Assembly (NCBI GenBank): GCA_020724025.1
Contig: DYHU01000023.1
Coordinates: 1 to 18,251 of the forward strand
Source: Syntrophorhabdus sp.
GTDB lineage: Bacteria; Desulfobacterota; BSN033; UBA1163
Length of the DNA: 18,251 nt
Direction: 5' to 3'
The notes beneath the pieces were generated by a model. That model saw nothing but the letters and a program-made list of their open reading frames with translations. It made no database searches and had not been told where the DNA came from. The position numbers and the translations under genes were made by a program. Shown here piece by piece: positions 1-5,672 of this stretch. Numbering within the stretch: the stretch's first letter is position 1; each line of letters begins with the position of its first letter.

Positions 1-247
1 GAACATAGGCGCTTCCAACCTGACAGGCTTCCTGCCCCCAGACAGGTGCGTAAGTCCCCATCCTTCCCTGTCGCTGGAGCATCAAGGCTCTCTGGTCAGC
101 CAGCCGGATGAAGACCATCCTCTGATAAAGATCAAAAATCTCCTGGTCACTCATCGGCGGCTTCCCATCCGGATGAAGTGTTCCATCAGGTTTAAGAATC
201 TGAAACATCTTTCCCTTTAAGGGATGGTAATCCTCAAACAAACCCAT
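1..247 (-). CDS. pdhA: Pyruvate dehydrogenase E1 component, alpha subunit (3' part missing)
   Basis: Reading leftward from ATG at 247 gives 82 residues before the window edge. The start is MGLFEDYHPLKGKMFQILKP, followed by a segment with YQRMVFIRLADQRALMLQRQG, then RMGTYAPVWGQEACQVGSA. The LQRQGRMGTY and GQEACQVG stretches are hallmarks of the thiamine-diphosphate-dependent E1 alpha subunit of the Gram-positive/deltaproteobacterial type. This subunit decarboxylates pyruvate (or a branched 2-oxo acid) and passes the acyl group to the lipoyl E2. The start is supported by AAGGAG six bases upstream. The ThDP-binding motif lies outside the window, so pyruvate versus branched-chain substrate cannot be decided here; the ILKPDGTL opening favours pyruvate. 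A repeat-rich gap of 193 bp separates it from the upstream selenoprotein gene, so it may have its own promoter. Confidence 0.85.
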   Translation of the reverse strand, partial: MGLFEDYHPLKGKMFQILKPDGTLHPDGKPPMSDQEIFDLYQRMVFIRLADQRALMLQRQGRMGTYAPVWGQEACQVGSAYV

Positions 248-318
248 AAAACTCTCCTTGTCACTTTAGCATCTTAGGATTTCTCCATTCTCTTCGGTGT
301 TTACTTAAGCTGTGCTTT

Positions 319-402
319 TGGAATGATGGAATGGTGGAATAGTGGGTTAAATATAAACCTCAACGTCATCTAAACCCATTATTCCAATATTCCATTGTTC
401 CA
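319..402. repeat. Imperfect 30-bp inverted repeat between pdhA and the selenoprotein gene
   Basis: The left arm (319-348) and right arm (373-402) are reverse complements at about 26 of 30 positions by eye, around a 24-base loop. The core is GGAATAGTGGGTT against AACCCATTATTCC. The arms are built of GGAATGATGGAAT-like units. Transcribed RNA could form a long hairpin downstream of the selenoprotein gene and upstream of pdhA. There is no T-run, so it is not a classical terminator. Confidence 0.7.
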
Positions 403-437
403 TTGTTCCATTATTCCATTATTCCATTATTCCAATC
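390..437. repeat. 8-bp tandem repeat, TTCCATTR-type, six copies
   Basis: Consecutive units TTCCATTG, TTCCATTG, TTCCATTA, TTCCATTA, TTCCATTA and TTCCAATC are seen directly. It overlaps the right arm of the inverted repeat and ends a few bases past the stop codon of the selenoprotein gene (441-443). It is a simple sequence repeat prone to slippage; no function is visible. Confidence 0.85.
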
Positions 438-440
438 ATT

Positions 441-713
441 TTATTCCAAGGCCCATTTCTTCAACCGCTCATAATCCACCGACCCACAGATCCATTTGCC
501 TGTCTTTTTATTAAAGAAAAAAGGCACACCACCGCAGTAGCCCTTATCATACTCCCGCATCAACTTGGCATTGGCTTCATTATGCCAGACCTCAAGCTTA
601 GCCACCTTGACCCCCTCCTCATCCTCTAACCTCTCCACGAGAGATTCTACCTGATGGCAGTGGGGTCACTCGGCACCTGTGAACTCTAAAAGATAAAATT
701 CCTCTTTCGTCAT
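441..713 (-). CDS. Thioredoxin-like selenoprotein with UPHC redox motif (in-frame UGA = Sec16)
   Basis: From ATG (711-713) the frame reads MTKEEFYLLEFTGAE, then UGA (666-668), then PHCHQVESLVERLEDEEGV and onward to TAA at 441-443. The total is 90 residues if UGA is read as selenocysteine. The fold is that of a small thioredoxin-like protein: strand ending in LLEFTGAE, the active-site C/U-P-H-C at the start of a helix, and a later GGVPFFFN segment carrying the cis-Pro-type VP. UGA sits exactly where the attacking Cys of CPHC should be, giving Sec16-Pro-His-Cys19. The ATG overlaps the menA stop as ATGA (710-713), which supports this start and coupled translation. The 65-codon downstream frame is intact, which argues against a dead gene. 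A SECIS-like hairpin follows (628-646). Standard ORF calling would yield only a headless 65-residue protein starting at GTG 638. The role is probably thiol/disulfide or peroxide chemistry; the substrate is unknown. The Sec assignment is an inference from sequence. Confidence 0.82.
628..646 (-). promoter_or_regulatory. Bacterial SECIS-like hairpin after the UGA
   Basis: In the mRNA, AAUCUCUC (646-639) pairs with GAGAGGUU (635-628). This gives eight consecutive base pairs (one G·U) closed by the three-base loop GUG. The stem begins 19 nt after the UGA and the loop begins 27 nt after it. The general bacterial SECIS pattern requires a stem of about 4-16 bp, a 3-14-nt loop with G in its first two positions, and a loop 16-37 nt downstream of UGA; all are met. 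A second small helix, CUGCC-AUCA-GGUAG (660-647), lies between it and the UGA. Confidence 0.72.
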
Positions 714-1741
714 GCAGCCTCCTCCTTTCTTTGTAGAAATAAAGCTTCAAGGATTAGTTTTGCAACGGGCAAATAAAGAACTATTAATGTCAATAAAGGA
801 AGAAACGAGGATATCAGATTATCTTTCTTAAAGCCGACAATGGTGTAAGCGATGATAAGAAAAATAGCAGTAAAATTATGGGTACAGATCATTCCGAGGT
901 TGGCAGGCGCCATCTTGACCGGTTCCTGATAATACTTTTTTAATATGGAGATGGTTTTGTAGGCAATTGGCAGGGTGAGTAGAGAAATCAATCCCAGGAG
1001 AGGAATCTTCCCTAAAATCACCCCAACGATGATAGCTCCGTAAGCAGAAAGGAGACTGACGGCGAATAACCAAACCCCTGTCTCCCGGCCAAGGCGGGCG
1101 ACGAGGTTCAGTTTTCCAGCTTTCCGGTCCTCGAGATAATCTGGAATCTCATTGATCGTAATCATTGAGAAAAGCATGATCCCGAAGGGAAGCGTTCCCC
1201 AGAAGGCCTCCCATGAGAGTCTCTGCGTCTGGACATAGTAAGCCCCAAGGCCGATTCCGGGACCGAAGCAGAGGAGCTGGGCAATTTCTCCGAGCCCCCT
1301 GTAGCCAAATCGAATGGGAGGAGCTGTATAAAAGAAAGCGCAGAAAAAGCCAAAAGCTATAAGGAAGAGAACAAAAGTTCCCCTCAAAATTCCTAAAAAT
1401 ATTCCGATCCCGATAGCAATGATATAGAAGCTCGCAAAGACATTTCGCATCTGAGCTGGGCTGATCAAACCCTTGGAAAGGGTGCCGCTACCGCCAGAAT
1501 AAGGATTCCCATGGGAATCGAAAACGTCGACCAGATGGCGAAAGTCGTAATAGTCATCAGTCATATTGAGCGCCAGGTGATTGAGGATGAGCCCCAGCAT
1601 TACCAGGAGGAAGTATTCCGGATGGAATTGAGAATCGTATGTCCAGGCGATCATCCCTCCCAATATCCCCGGCATAAAACTGGCGGAGGCGTAATGGAAT
1701 CGTAGGGCCTTCCACCAAATCTTCCAATTTCCCAATGACAA
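710..1741 (-). CDS. menA: UbiA-family prenyltransferase, probably 1,4-dihydroxy-2-naphthoate polyprenyltransferase
   Basis: A 343-residue integral membrane protein with eight to nine hydrophobic helices. It carries both Asp-rich motifs of the UbiA superfamily: NMTDDYYDF (about residues 59-67), followed by GGSGTLSKGLIS, and NEIPDYLEDRKAGKLNLVA (about residues 198-216). These bind the Mg-diphosphate of the prenyl donor. The layout and GGSGTL-type loop resemble MenA, which attaches the isoprenoid tail to dihydroxynaphthoate to make demethylmenaquinone; other UbiA substrates are not excluded. The start is a TTG at 1741, two bases after the doxX-family stop, with GAGGG upstream; a second TTG at 1735 is an alternative. 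The stop overlaps the selenoprotein ATG by four bases. A menaquinone role fits the quinol-oxidising respiratory module elsewhere in the window. Confidence 0.8.
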   Translation of the reverse strand: MSLGNWKIWWKALRFHYASASFMPGILGGMIAWTYDSQFHPEYFLLVMLGLILNHLALNMTDDYYDFRHLVDVFDSHGNPYSGGSGTLSKGLISPAQMRNVFASFYIIAIGIGIFLGILRGTFVLFLIAFGFFCAFFYTAPPIRFGYRGLGEIAQLLCFGPGIGLGAYYVQTQRLSWEAFWGTLPFGIMLFSMITINEIPDYLEDRKAGKLNLVARLGRETGVWLFAVSLLSAYGAIIVGVILGKIPLLGLISLLTLPIAYKTISILKKYYQEPVKMAPANLGMICTHNFTAIFLIIAYTIVGFKKDNLISSFLPLLTLIVLYLPVAKLILEALFLQRKEEAA

Positions 1742-1742
1742 C

Positions 1743-2147
1743 CTACACCCTCTTCTTCCTGATAAAGTAATCCAGACTCAGTCGCCCTGGCCACGATGCG
1801 AAAAGAAGGAGACACCCTCCGATCATGCTCACATTCTTCATGAACATGATCATCTGGATGCGATCACTGAAATTGGTGTGAAAAATGAGTGTGGTTGGAA
1901 TCAAAAAGATGAGAATGAGAAGGGCTCCAAAACGTGTGAAATATCCCAGGATGACGCTGATGCTTCCCACCAATTCAAAAACAATGGCGCCAAAGAGGAA
2001 AAAACTGGTATGGGTCATACCGAATTTGGCCATATACTGGGCTGTCCCCTCAAAATTTCTGATCTTCCCGACCCCTGAATTGAGAAAGATGAGAACGAGA
2101 AGGACCCTTCCAATCAAACTGCCTAAATCTTTCAACCATTCCATCAT
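1743..2147 (-). CDS. DoxX-family membrane protein
   Basis: About 134 residues with four hydrophobic helices. The first helix contains GRVLLVLIFLNSGVGKIRNF, the typical DoxX/SURF4-type opening in which a helix runs into SGxxKI. Later segments are FGAIVFELVGSISVILGYFT, a Leu/Ile-rich helix, and FMKNVSMIGGCLLLFA. The first in-frame ATG (2168) touches the leuD stop and lacks a ribosome site. ATG at 2147 (MMEWLKDLGSLIG) follows GGAGGAAGGAGAAG and is the better start. Family members are linked to thiosulfate:quinone oxidoreductase or to membrane redox stress complexes, but most are uncharacterised. Position between leuD and menA, next to a thioredoxin-like selenoprotein, suggests a membrane redox role; this is inference. 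Confidence 0.82.
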   Translation of the reverse strand: MMEWLKDLGSLIGRVLLVLIFLNSGVGKIRNFEGTAQYMAKFGMTHTSFFLFGAIVFELVGSISVILGYFTRFGALLILIFLIPTTLIFHTNFSDRIQMIMFMKNVSMIGGCLLLFASWPGRLSLDYFIRKKRV

Positions 2148-2168
2148 CTTCTCCTTCCTCCATTGCAT

Positions 2169-2666
2169 TTATAGGTTTAGTCGGAGGTCCTTATACTTCT
2201 TCACATGTTCGACCAGTCCGCCATCGCTGAGGATTCGCTTCATCACGGGTGGAAGGGGGATGAATGAGATGGTTTCATCCCGACTGTAATTAACAATCTC
2301 TCCTTGATCCACGAAGAGCTCGATCTCATCCCCTTCGCTGAACTTCTCTGTATCACAGATTACAGCAGGCAGACCATTATTAAAACAGTTTCTATAAAAG
2401 ATTCTGGCGAAACTCTTTGCCAAAACAGCCTGGATGCCATTCATCTTGATCACAATGGCCGCATGCTCCCGGCTCGAACCCTGGCCGAAGTTTTGGCCTG
2501 CTACGATGAAATCGCCGGGGGACACCTTTTCAGAAAAATCAGGCCTTTCATACTCCATGATGTGTTTTGACAACTCCGGTAAGTTAGAACGCAGATAGAA
2601 ATAGCGGCCAGGGATGATATGGTCTGTGCTGATGGCATCGCCAAACTTCCAAACCTTTCCTTTCAT
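2169..2666 (-). CDS. leuD: Isopropylmalate/homoaconitate-type isomerase, small subunit
   Basis: The protein has 165 residues, the usual length of the compact LeuD/HacB small subunit (aconitase swivel domain). The opening GKVWKFGDAISTDHIIPGRY and the catalytic-loop motif GQNFGQGSSREHAA are diagnostic. With the large subunit it interconverts a 2-hydroxy and a 3-hydroxy acid by dehydration and rehydration. The specificity loop at residues 24-27 reads YLRS, with Arg26. In archaeal enzymes an Arg here (YLRT) goes with homoaconitase-type tricarboxylate substrates, whereas isopropylmalate enzymes carry a hydrophobic residue, so the leucine-pathway name is provisional. The start is supported by GAGGAGGG five bases upstream. 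It follows the large subunit after 63 bp and is followed by the DoxX gene. Confidence 0.87.
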   Translation of the reverse strand: MKGKVWKFGDAISTDHIIPGRYFYLRSNLPELSKHIMEYERPDFSEKVSPGDFIVAGQNFGQGSSREHAAIVIKMNGIQAVLAKSFARIFYRNCFNNGLPAVICDTEKFSEGDEIELFVDQGEIVNYSRDETISFIPLPPVMKRILSDGGLVEHVKKYKDLRLNL

Positions 2667-2697
2667 CTGCCCTCCTCAAATCATCCTCACCCCAACT

Positions 2698-2716
2698 CTC
2701 TCCCGTCAAGGGAGAG
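2698..2716. repeat. Small palindrome between the two isomerase subunit genes
   Basis: CTCTCCC (2698-2704) and GGGAGAG (2710-2716) flank the five-base loop GTCAA. It resembles the CCTCACCC...CTCTCCC...GGGAGAGGG class of dispersed bacterial intergenic repeats. It lies in the 63-bp gap inside an operon and has no T-run, so it is more likely an mRNA stability or translation element, or an inert repeat, than a terminator. Confidence 0.65.
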
Positions 2717-2729
2717 GGAAAAGGTGGGT

Positions 2730-3983
2730 TTAAAAATACTTCCTCGGGTCAGTAATTTTTCCTTCGACGGCTGTAGCTGCCGCCACAGCCGGAGAACCCA
2801 GATAGATGAACGAATTCGGGCTTCCCATCCTCCCTTTGAAATTCCTTGGCTGGGTTGCCAGACAGACTTCGCCATCTCCTAAAACTCCTTCATGAAGGCC
2901 GACACATGCCCCGCACCCAGGAGGCATGGTCAGTGCGCCTGCTTCGATGAGGATCTCCAGCGTCCCATCCTTGAGTGCCTCTAAATAGACCGAGCGTGAA
3001 CCCGGGGTGATGACCATCCGGGTCTTGGAATGGATCTTCTTTCCTTTTAATATATGGGCTGCGATCCGGAGGTCTTCCAACCGCCCATTGCAGGAGGTCC
3101 CCAGATAGACCTGATCCACTCTGACTTCACCGATTTCGTCAATGGTCCGGGTATTATCCACCTGATGAGGACAGGCGATGGTAGGTTTGAGGGCCCTTGC
3201 ATCGATCTCGACAGTTTTCTCATAGATAGCATCAGGGTCGGAGGATAATTCTCTAAAATCCCCGGGTCTCCCCATCCGATTCAACCAGTCTCGAGTGATC
3301 TCATCAGAGGAAAAGAGCCCGACTTTTGCCCCTGCCTCCACAGCCATATTGGCAATGGTCATCCTGCCTGACATCTCAAGATGCTCAATCGTATCTCCTG
3401 TAAATTCCAGTGCTTTATAGGTGGCTCCAGCCGCACCGATCCTGCCAATCAGATGGAGGATGACATCTTTACCACAAACACCAGCCGGAAGTTCGCCTTC
3501 TACAACAACCCTAATTGTCTCTGGAACTCTCAACCAGATCTTGCCAAGGGCCATGGCTACAGCCGCATCCGTAGAACCCACTCCGGTTGCAAAGGCTCCC
3601 AGAGCTCCTCCTGTACAGGTATGGGAATCGGCTCCAATGACCACCTCCCCTGGTCTTACCTCCCTTTCAGCCACAACCTGATGGGAGATGCCATATCCCA
3701 CATCAGAAACCTGGCATCCCGTCTTCTTGGCAAAATCTCTCATAAAAGTATGGTCATTGCTCAATTCGAACTTGGGACTGGGAGAGGCGTGGTCGAAGAA
3801 GAAGATGGTCTTCGCTGGATTGAAAACTTCCATAAATCCCATTTCCTTGATCTTTCTTGCGGCCAAGGGACCGGTTCCATCCTGGGCATAGGCGAGATCG
3901 ACTTTGACAACGGCAATCTCCCCTACCCCAACCTCTTTCCCCGTGTGTTCCCTTAATATTTTCTCAGCTAAGGTCATTCCCAT
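2730..3983 (-). CDS. leuC: Isopropylmalate/homoaconitate-type isomerase, large subunit (aconitase superfamily)
   Basis: About 417 residues, the length of the short archaeal-type LeuC/HacA group rather than the roughly 470-residue enterobacterial LeuC. Motifs are GMTLAEKILREHTGK at the start, VIGADSHTCTGGALGAFATG (first cluster Cys), LGTSCNGRLEDLR, and MPPGCGACVGLHEGVL. The last two supply the remaining Cys ligands of the [4Fe-4S] cluster. ATG at 3983 (MGMTLAEK) lies six bases after GAGGA; the upstream ATG at 3989 abuts that site and is unlikely. It heads the left-hand operon leuC-leuD-doxX-menA-selenoprotein. The substrate could be isopropylmalate, homocitrate, citrate or a dimethylmalate-like acid; the small-subunit loop argues for a tricarboxylate. 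No leuA or leuB is in the window. Confidence 0.88.
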   Translation of the reverse strand: MGMTLAEKILREHTGKEVGVGEIAVVKVDLAYAQDGTGPLAARKIKEMGFMEVFNPAKTIFFFDHASPSPKFELSNDHTFMRDFAKKTGCQVSDVGYGISHQVVAEREVRPGEVVIGADSHTCTGGALGAFATGVGSTDAAVAMALGKIWLRVPETIRVVVEGELPAGVCGKDVILHLIGRIGAAGATYKALEFTGDTIEHLEMSGRMTIANMAVEAGAKVGLFSSDEITRDWLNRMGRPGDFRELSSDPDAIYEKTVEIDARALKPTIACPHQVDNTRTIDEIGEVRVDQVYLGTSCNGRLEDLRIAAHILKGKKIHSKTRMVITPGSRSVYLEALKDGTLEILIEAGALTMPPGCGACVGLHEGVLGDGEVCLATQPRNFKGRMGSPNSFIYLGSPAVAAATAVEGKITDPRKYF

Positions 3984-4023
3984 GAGCATTCCTCAAGCCT
4001 CTTATCGAAAATAATCTTTTCTA

Positions 4024-4052
4024 TTTATATCATACAATATTGGTTATTTCAC
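4024..4052 (-). promoter_or_regulatory. Candidate promoter of the leuC operon
   Basis: On the minus strand GTGAAA (4052-4047) and TATAAA (4029-4024) are 17 bases apart, with the -10-like box about 40 bases upstream of the leuC start. The -35 match is weak, the -10 good, and the surroundings are AT-rich. This is a motif match only. Confidence 0.35.
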
Positions 4053-4107
4053 CTTTAAATTTTGATTCTTCGTTGCCAATAAACAGGCGTTTCGAATCGA
4101 AATCTCT

Positions 4108-4141
4108 AAGCCTTCCTAAAATTTTTAGGAGGGCTTTTTTC
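4108..4141 (+). terminator. Strong rho-independent terminator, plus-strand direction
   Basis: AAGCCTTCCTAAAA pairs with TTTTAGGAGGGCTT (14 positions, one T·G) and runs straight into six T residues (4135-4140). Only the plus strand has the T-run after the stem. No plus-strand gene lies upstream: leuC occupies the minus strand and the 124 bp between holds no convincing ORF. It may end a small RNA or stop readthrough/antisense transcription from leuC. Confidence 0.75.
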
Positions 4142-4210
4142 ATTCAACACCCCATCCTTTCATCTCATATCCACCGTCCTTCCATGAAATGAGCAAATAG
4201 CATTTGAGCT

Positions 4211-4259
4211 TCCTTGATCTCTTGAAAAGGAGTGATTAAATTAAGATTGAAAGGAAGGT
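4211..4259 (+). promoter_or_regulatory. Promoter/leader of the Cys-rich peptide gene, shared with the 54-residue protein gene
   Basis: TTGATC (4214-4219), a 16-base spacer ending in TGA, and TTAAAT (4236-4241) form a promoter with an extended -10 TG. The block 4211-4259 matches 6519-6566 at 37 of 49 aligned columns by eye, with identical spacer length. It sits 25 bases upstream of the ATG at 4267. Confidence 0.5.
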
Positions 4260-4266
4260 GTTAGCG

Positions 4267-4395
4267 ATGAAAAAAAATGATAAAAAAACCAAAACGGAGA
4301 AAACAAAAGCGGCAACTTCCTCTGCCTATGATTGCTGCTGGTATGAGGCATCCTGCTATGACCCATGCTGTGGTGGAGTTTGTTGCTGCTGTTAG
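4267..4395 (+). CDS. Small Cys-rich peptide (42 residues), possible RiPP precursor or metal-binding peptide
   Basis: Not recognised as a known family. ATG at 4267 gives a 42-residue product. The first half is Lys/Thr-rich and Cys-free (MKKNDKKTKTEKTKAATSSA). The second half is dominated by cysteine: C23 C24, C30, C34 C35 and C39-C42, ending GGVCCCC. AAGGAAGGTG lies upstream of the ATG, preceded by the promoter-like element it shares with the 54-residue gene at 6574. The stop codon falls ten bases before a perfect hairpin (4405-4434). A charged leader followed by a Cys-dense core is seen in ribosomally made modified peptides and in metallothionein-like peptides, but no maturase is in the window. 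An alternative frame (4277-4462) reads through the hairpin and has no ribosome site, so it is less likely. Confidence 0.55.
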   Translation: MKKNDKKTKTEKTKAATSSAYDCCWYEASCYDPCCGGVCCCC

Positions 4396-4404
4396 GTGGT
4401 TCAA

Positions 4405-4434
4405 TGAACCCCTGGGCTTAAGTCCAGGGGTTCA
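4405..4434. repeat. Perfect hairpin after the Cys-rich peptide gene
   Basis: TGAACCCCTGG (4405-4415) is exactly complementary to CCAGGGGTTCA (4424-4434), with an eight-base loop containing the palindrome CTTAAG. It starts ten bases after the peptide's stop. No T-run follows, so it is a 3' stabilising hairpin, a weak terminator or a dispersed repeat. Confidence 0.7.
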
Positions 4435-4510
4435 GGACCGCGGGAAGGTTAAAGCATTCTGAATGTTTCTTCCTTCTGGCAGGGAAAAACATAAGAAGAA
4501 TTCCATGCAT

Positions 4511-4532
4511 CCCTGGGTTTGAACCCCGGGGG
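4511..4532. repeat. Second hairpin, similar base composition
   Basis: CCCTGGGTT and AACCCCGGG pair with one mismatch around a very short loop. The CCCTGGG/AACCCC words recall the 4405-4434 hairpin about 100 bp away, suggesting related repeat copies. A short GTTTT follows it on the plus strand. Confidence 0.45.
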
Positions 4533-4577
4533 TTTTCTGACGGGTTATTTCAAGGTCATAGCGTCAAATCTTTTATA

Positions 4578-4667
4578 GAAAGGAGACAAAAGATAAAAAC
4601 AGCCGAAACAAAAAGCCTGAACAAACCGGAAATGGTTGATTACGCGAAAGAATTAACTAAAAAGTAA
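4578..4667 (+). pseudogene. Degenerate short ORF with a SAP/Rho-N-like fragment
   Basis: A good ribosome site (AAAGGAGAC) is followed at the right spacing by ATA instead of ATG. The frame then reads KTAETKSLNKPEMVDYAKEL and TKK before TAA near 4667. The LNKPEMVDYAKEL stretch looks like the first helix of SAP or Rho-N type nucleic-acid-binding motifs. Either the start has mutated, initiation uses AUA, or the match is chance. The piece is too short to be a full domain. Confidence 0.25.
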
Positions 4668-4728
4668 AGTGGCATCGCGCCATCCCAAATATTGACGATC
4701 CGAAAATCTTGACACGGAAGAGGGAGGA

Positions 4729-5286
4729 TCAATAATCGATGCCCGGTTGGGGGTCAATACCTTTCCTAAAAGAGTGCTTCACTTCCTTAATTTCACTCAC
4801 TGTATCCGCAAGCTCAATCACTTGAGGATGGGCGTCTCTTCCTGTAAGAATAAGATGCATCAAGGGCGGTTTCCATCGAATAATCTCCAAAACCTGTTCC
4901 AGGTCTACCAAATGTAAATGGAGGGCATTATTTATCTCATCCAAAATGAGAATGTCAAACTCTCCGGATTTAATCTTCTGATGTGCCAGTTGAATCGCCT
5001 CCTGGGCATTCTTCCGGTGTTCCTTGAAAGGATAAGGATTCCCCTGGATCCCGCAAAACCCTTTTCCAGTGGGAATCAACTCCACCTGACACCCCATCTT
5101 CTTCACACCGTCCCATTCACCCGAATAGAGATCCCCCTTCATGAACTGGATGATACAGACTTTCATATTATGGCCACAAGCCCGAACTGCAATACCAAGA
5201 GCGGTCGTGGTCTTCCCTTTACCATAGCCGGTGATAACCACAACCAAACCTTTCCTCTTTTCAGGAGATAACCGTGTGATTTCCAT
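4729..5286 (-). CDS. cobO: Cob(I)yrinic acid a,c-diamide adenosyltransferase (CobO/BtuR type)
   Basis: 185 residues, the normal CobO/BtuR length. Walker A is GYGKGKTTT (residues 20-28), the Walker B-like segment is DILILDEINNAL (111-122), and FMKGDLYSGEW and the C-terminal GIDPQPGIDY match the family, where the end usually reads GI.A..GIE. The enzyme transfers the adenosyl group of ATP to reduced corrinoid, making coenzyme B12 in the cytosol. ATG at 5286 follows GAGGAG by nine bases. The gene stands alone on the minus strand; a MITE-like element occupies most of the region between it and the divergent metF remnant, so its promoter is either inside or beyond that element. No other cobalamin genes are in the window. 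Confidence 0.9.
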   Translation of the reverse strand: MEITRLSPEKRKGLVVVITGYGKGKTTTALGIAVRACGHNMKVCIIQFMKGDLYSGEWDGVKKMGCQVELIPTGKGFCGIQGNPYPFKEHRKNAQEAIQLAHQKIKSGEFDILILDEINNALHLHLVDLEQVLEIIRWKPPLMHLILTGRDAHPQVIELADTVSEIKEVKHSFRKGIDPQPGIDY

Positions 5287-5302
5287 GACAACATTCTCCT
5301 CT

Positions 5303-5445
5303 AATTAGTGTCTGTCAATAAACTAACGGTTTCTAAAAAGGTTGTCATTCCGGCGAAAGCCTGAATCCAGTTCTTTCAAGACCTTCTGGATGCCGGATCA
5401 GGTCCGGCATGACGGAAAAGGAACATTTATAAACAGACACTAATT
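5303..5445. mobile_element. MITE-like palindromic element, 143 bp
   Basis: The ends are perfect 13-bp inverted repeats, AATTAGTGTCTGT (5303-5315) and ACAGACACTAATT (5433-5445), with weaker similarity continuing inward (AATAAA/TTTATA). The interior is a second long imperfect palindrome: GTCATTCCGG...CTGAATCCAG on the left and CTGGATGCCGG...CCGGCATGAC on the right. There is no ORF. This is the structure of a non-autonomous, transposase-mobilised element or a REP-like palindrome; the GTCATTCCGGCGAAAGCC core resembles repeats common in deltaproteobacterial genomes. It lies in the cobO leader region. Confidence 0.72.
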
Positions 5446-5552
5446 AAAAGATACCCTATTTTCATCATCTTTTCATCTCATTTTTTTTCAGATCAAGAAA
5501 GCTGAAACAAGCCAATATCTTGACGAGGGCCATTCGTTTATGAATAACGATG

Positions 5553-5579
5553 TTGACATCTGAAAGCACACGGTACAAT
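5553..5579 (+). promoter_or_regulatory. Candidate promoter of the metF-like remnant
   Basis: A perfect TTGACA (5553-5558) and TACAAT (5574-5579, five of six) point toward the metF-like start at 5673. The 15-base spacer is shorter than optimal. The rest of 5446-5672 shows no further structure. Confidence 0.35.
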
Positions 5580-5672
5580 TCTTATGAAAGGCGGCGTGCA
5601 AAAAAATTTACTATTGACAGTTCCCATTGAGATCGTCGGGCAGGAGAGGGTAAAAAACTCTATAAAACTTCC

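Noticed and set aside
390..437. Tandem repeat as a CRISPR array
   Set aside because: Units are 8 bp with no spacers; it is a simple tandem repeat.
441..638. 65-residue ORF from GTG 638 as a complete protein
   Set aside because: The frame extends upstream through UGA to an ATG coupled to menA and includes the thioredoxin active site, so the short form is an artefact of treating UGA as stop.
3381..3956. 191-residue plus-strand ORF
   Set aside because: Lies entirely opposite leuC, whose motifs are unambiguous; no recognisable domain.
4277..4462. 61-residue plus-strand ORF overlapping the Cys-rich peptide
   Set aside because: Starts inside an A-run without a ribosome site and reads through the perfect hairpin at 4405-4434; the 4267 frame has the ribosome site and ends before the hairpin.
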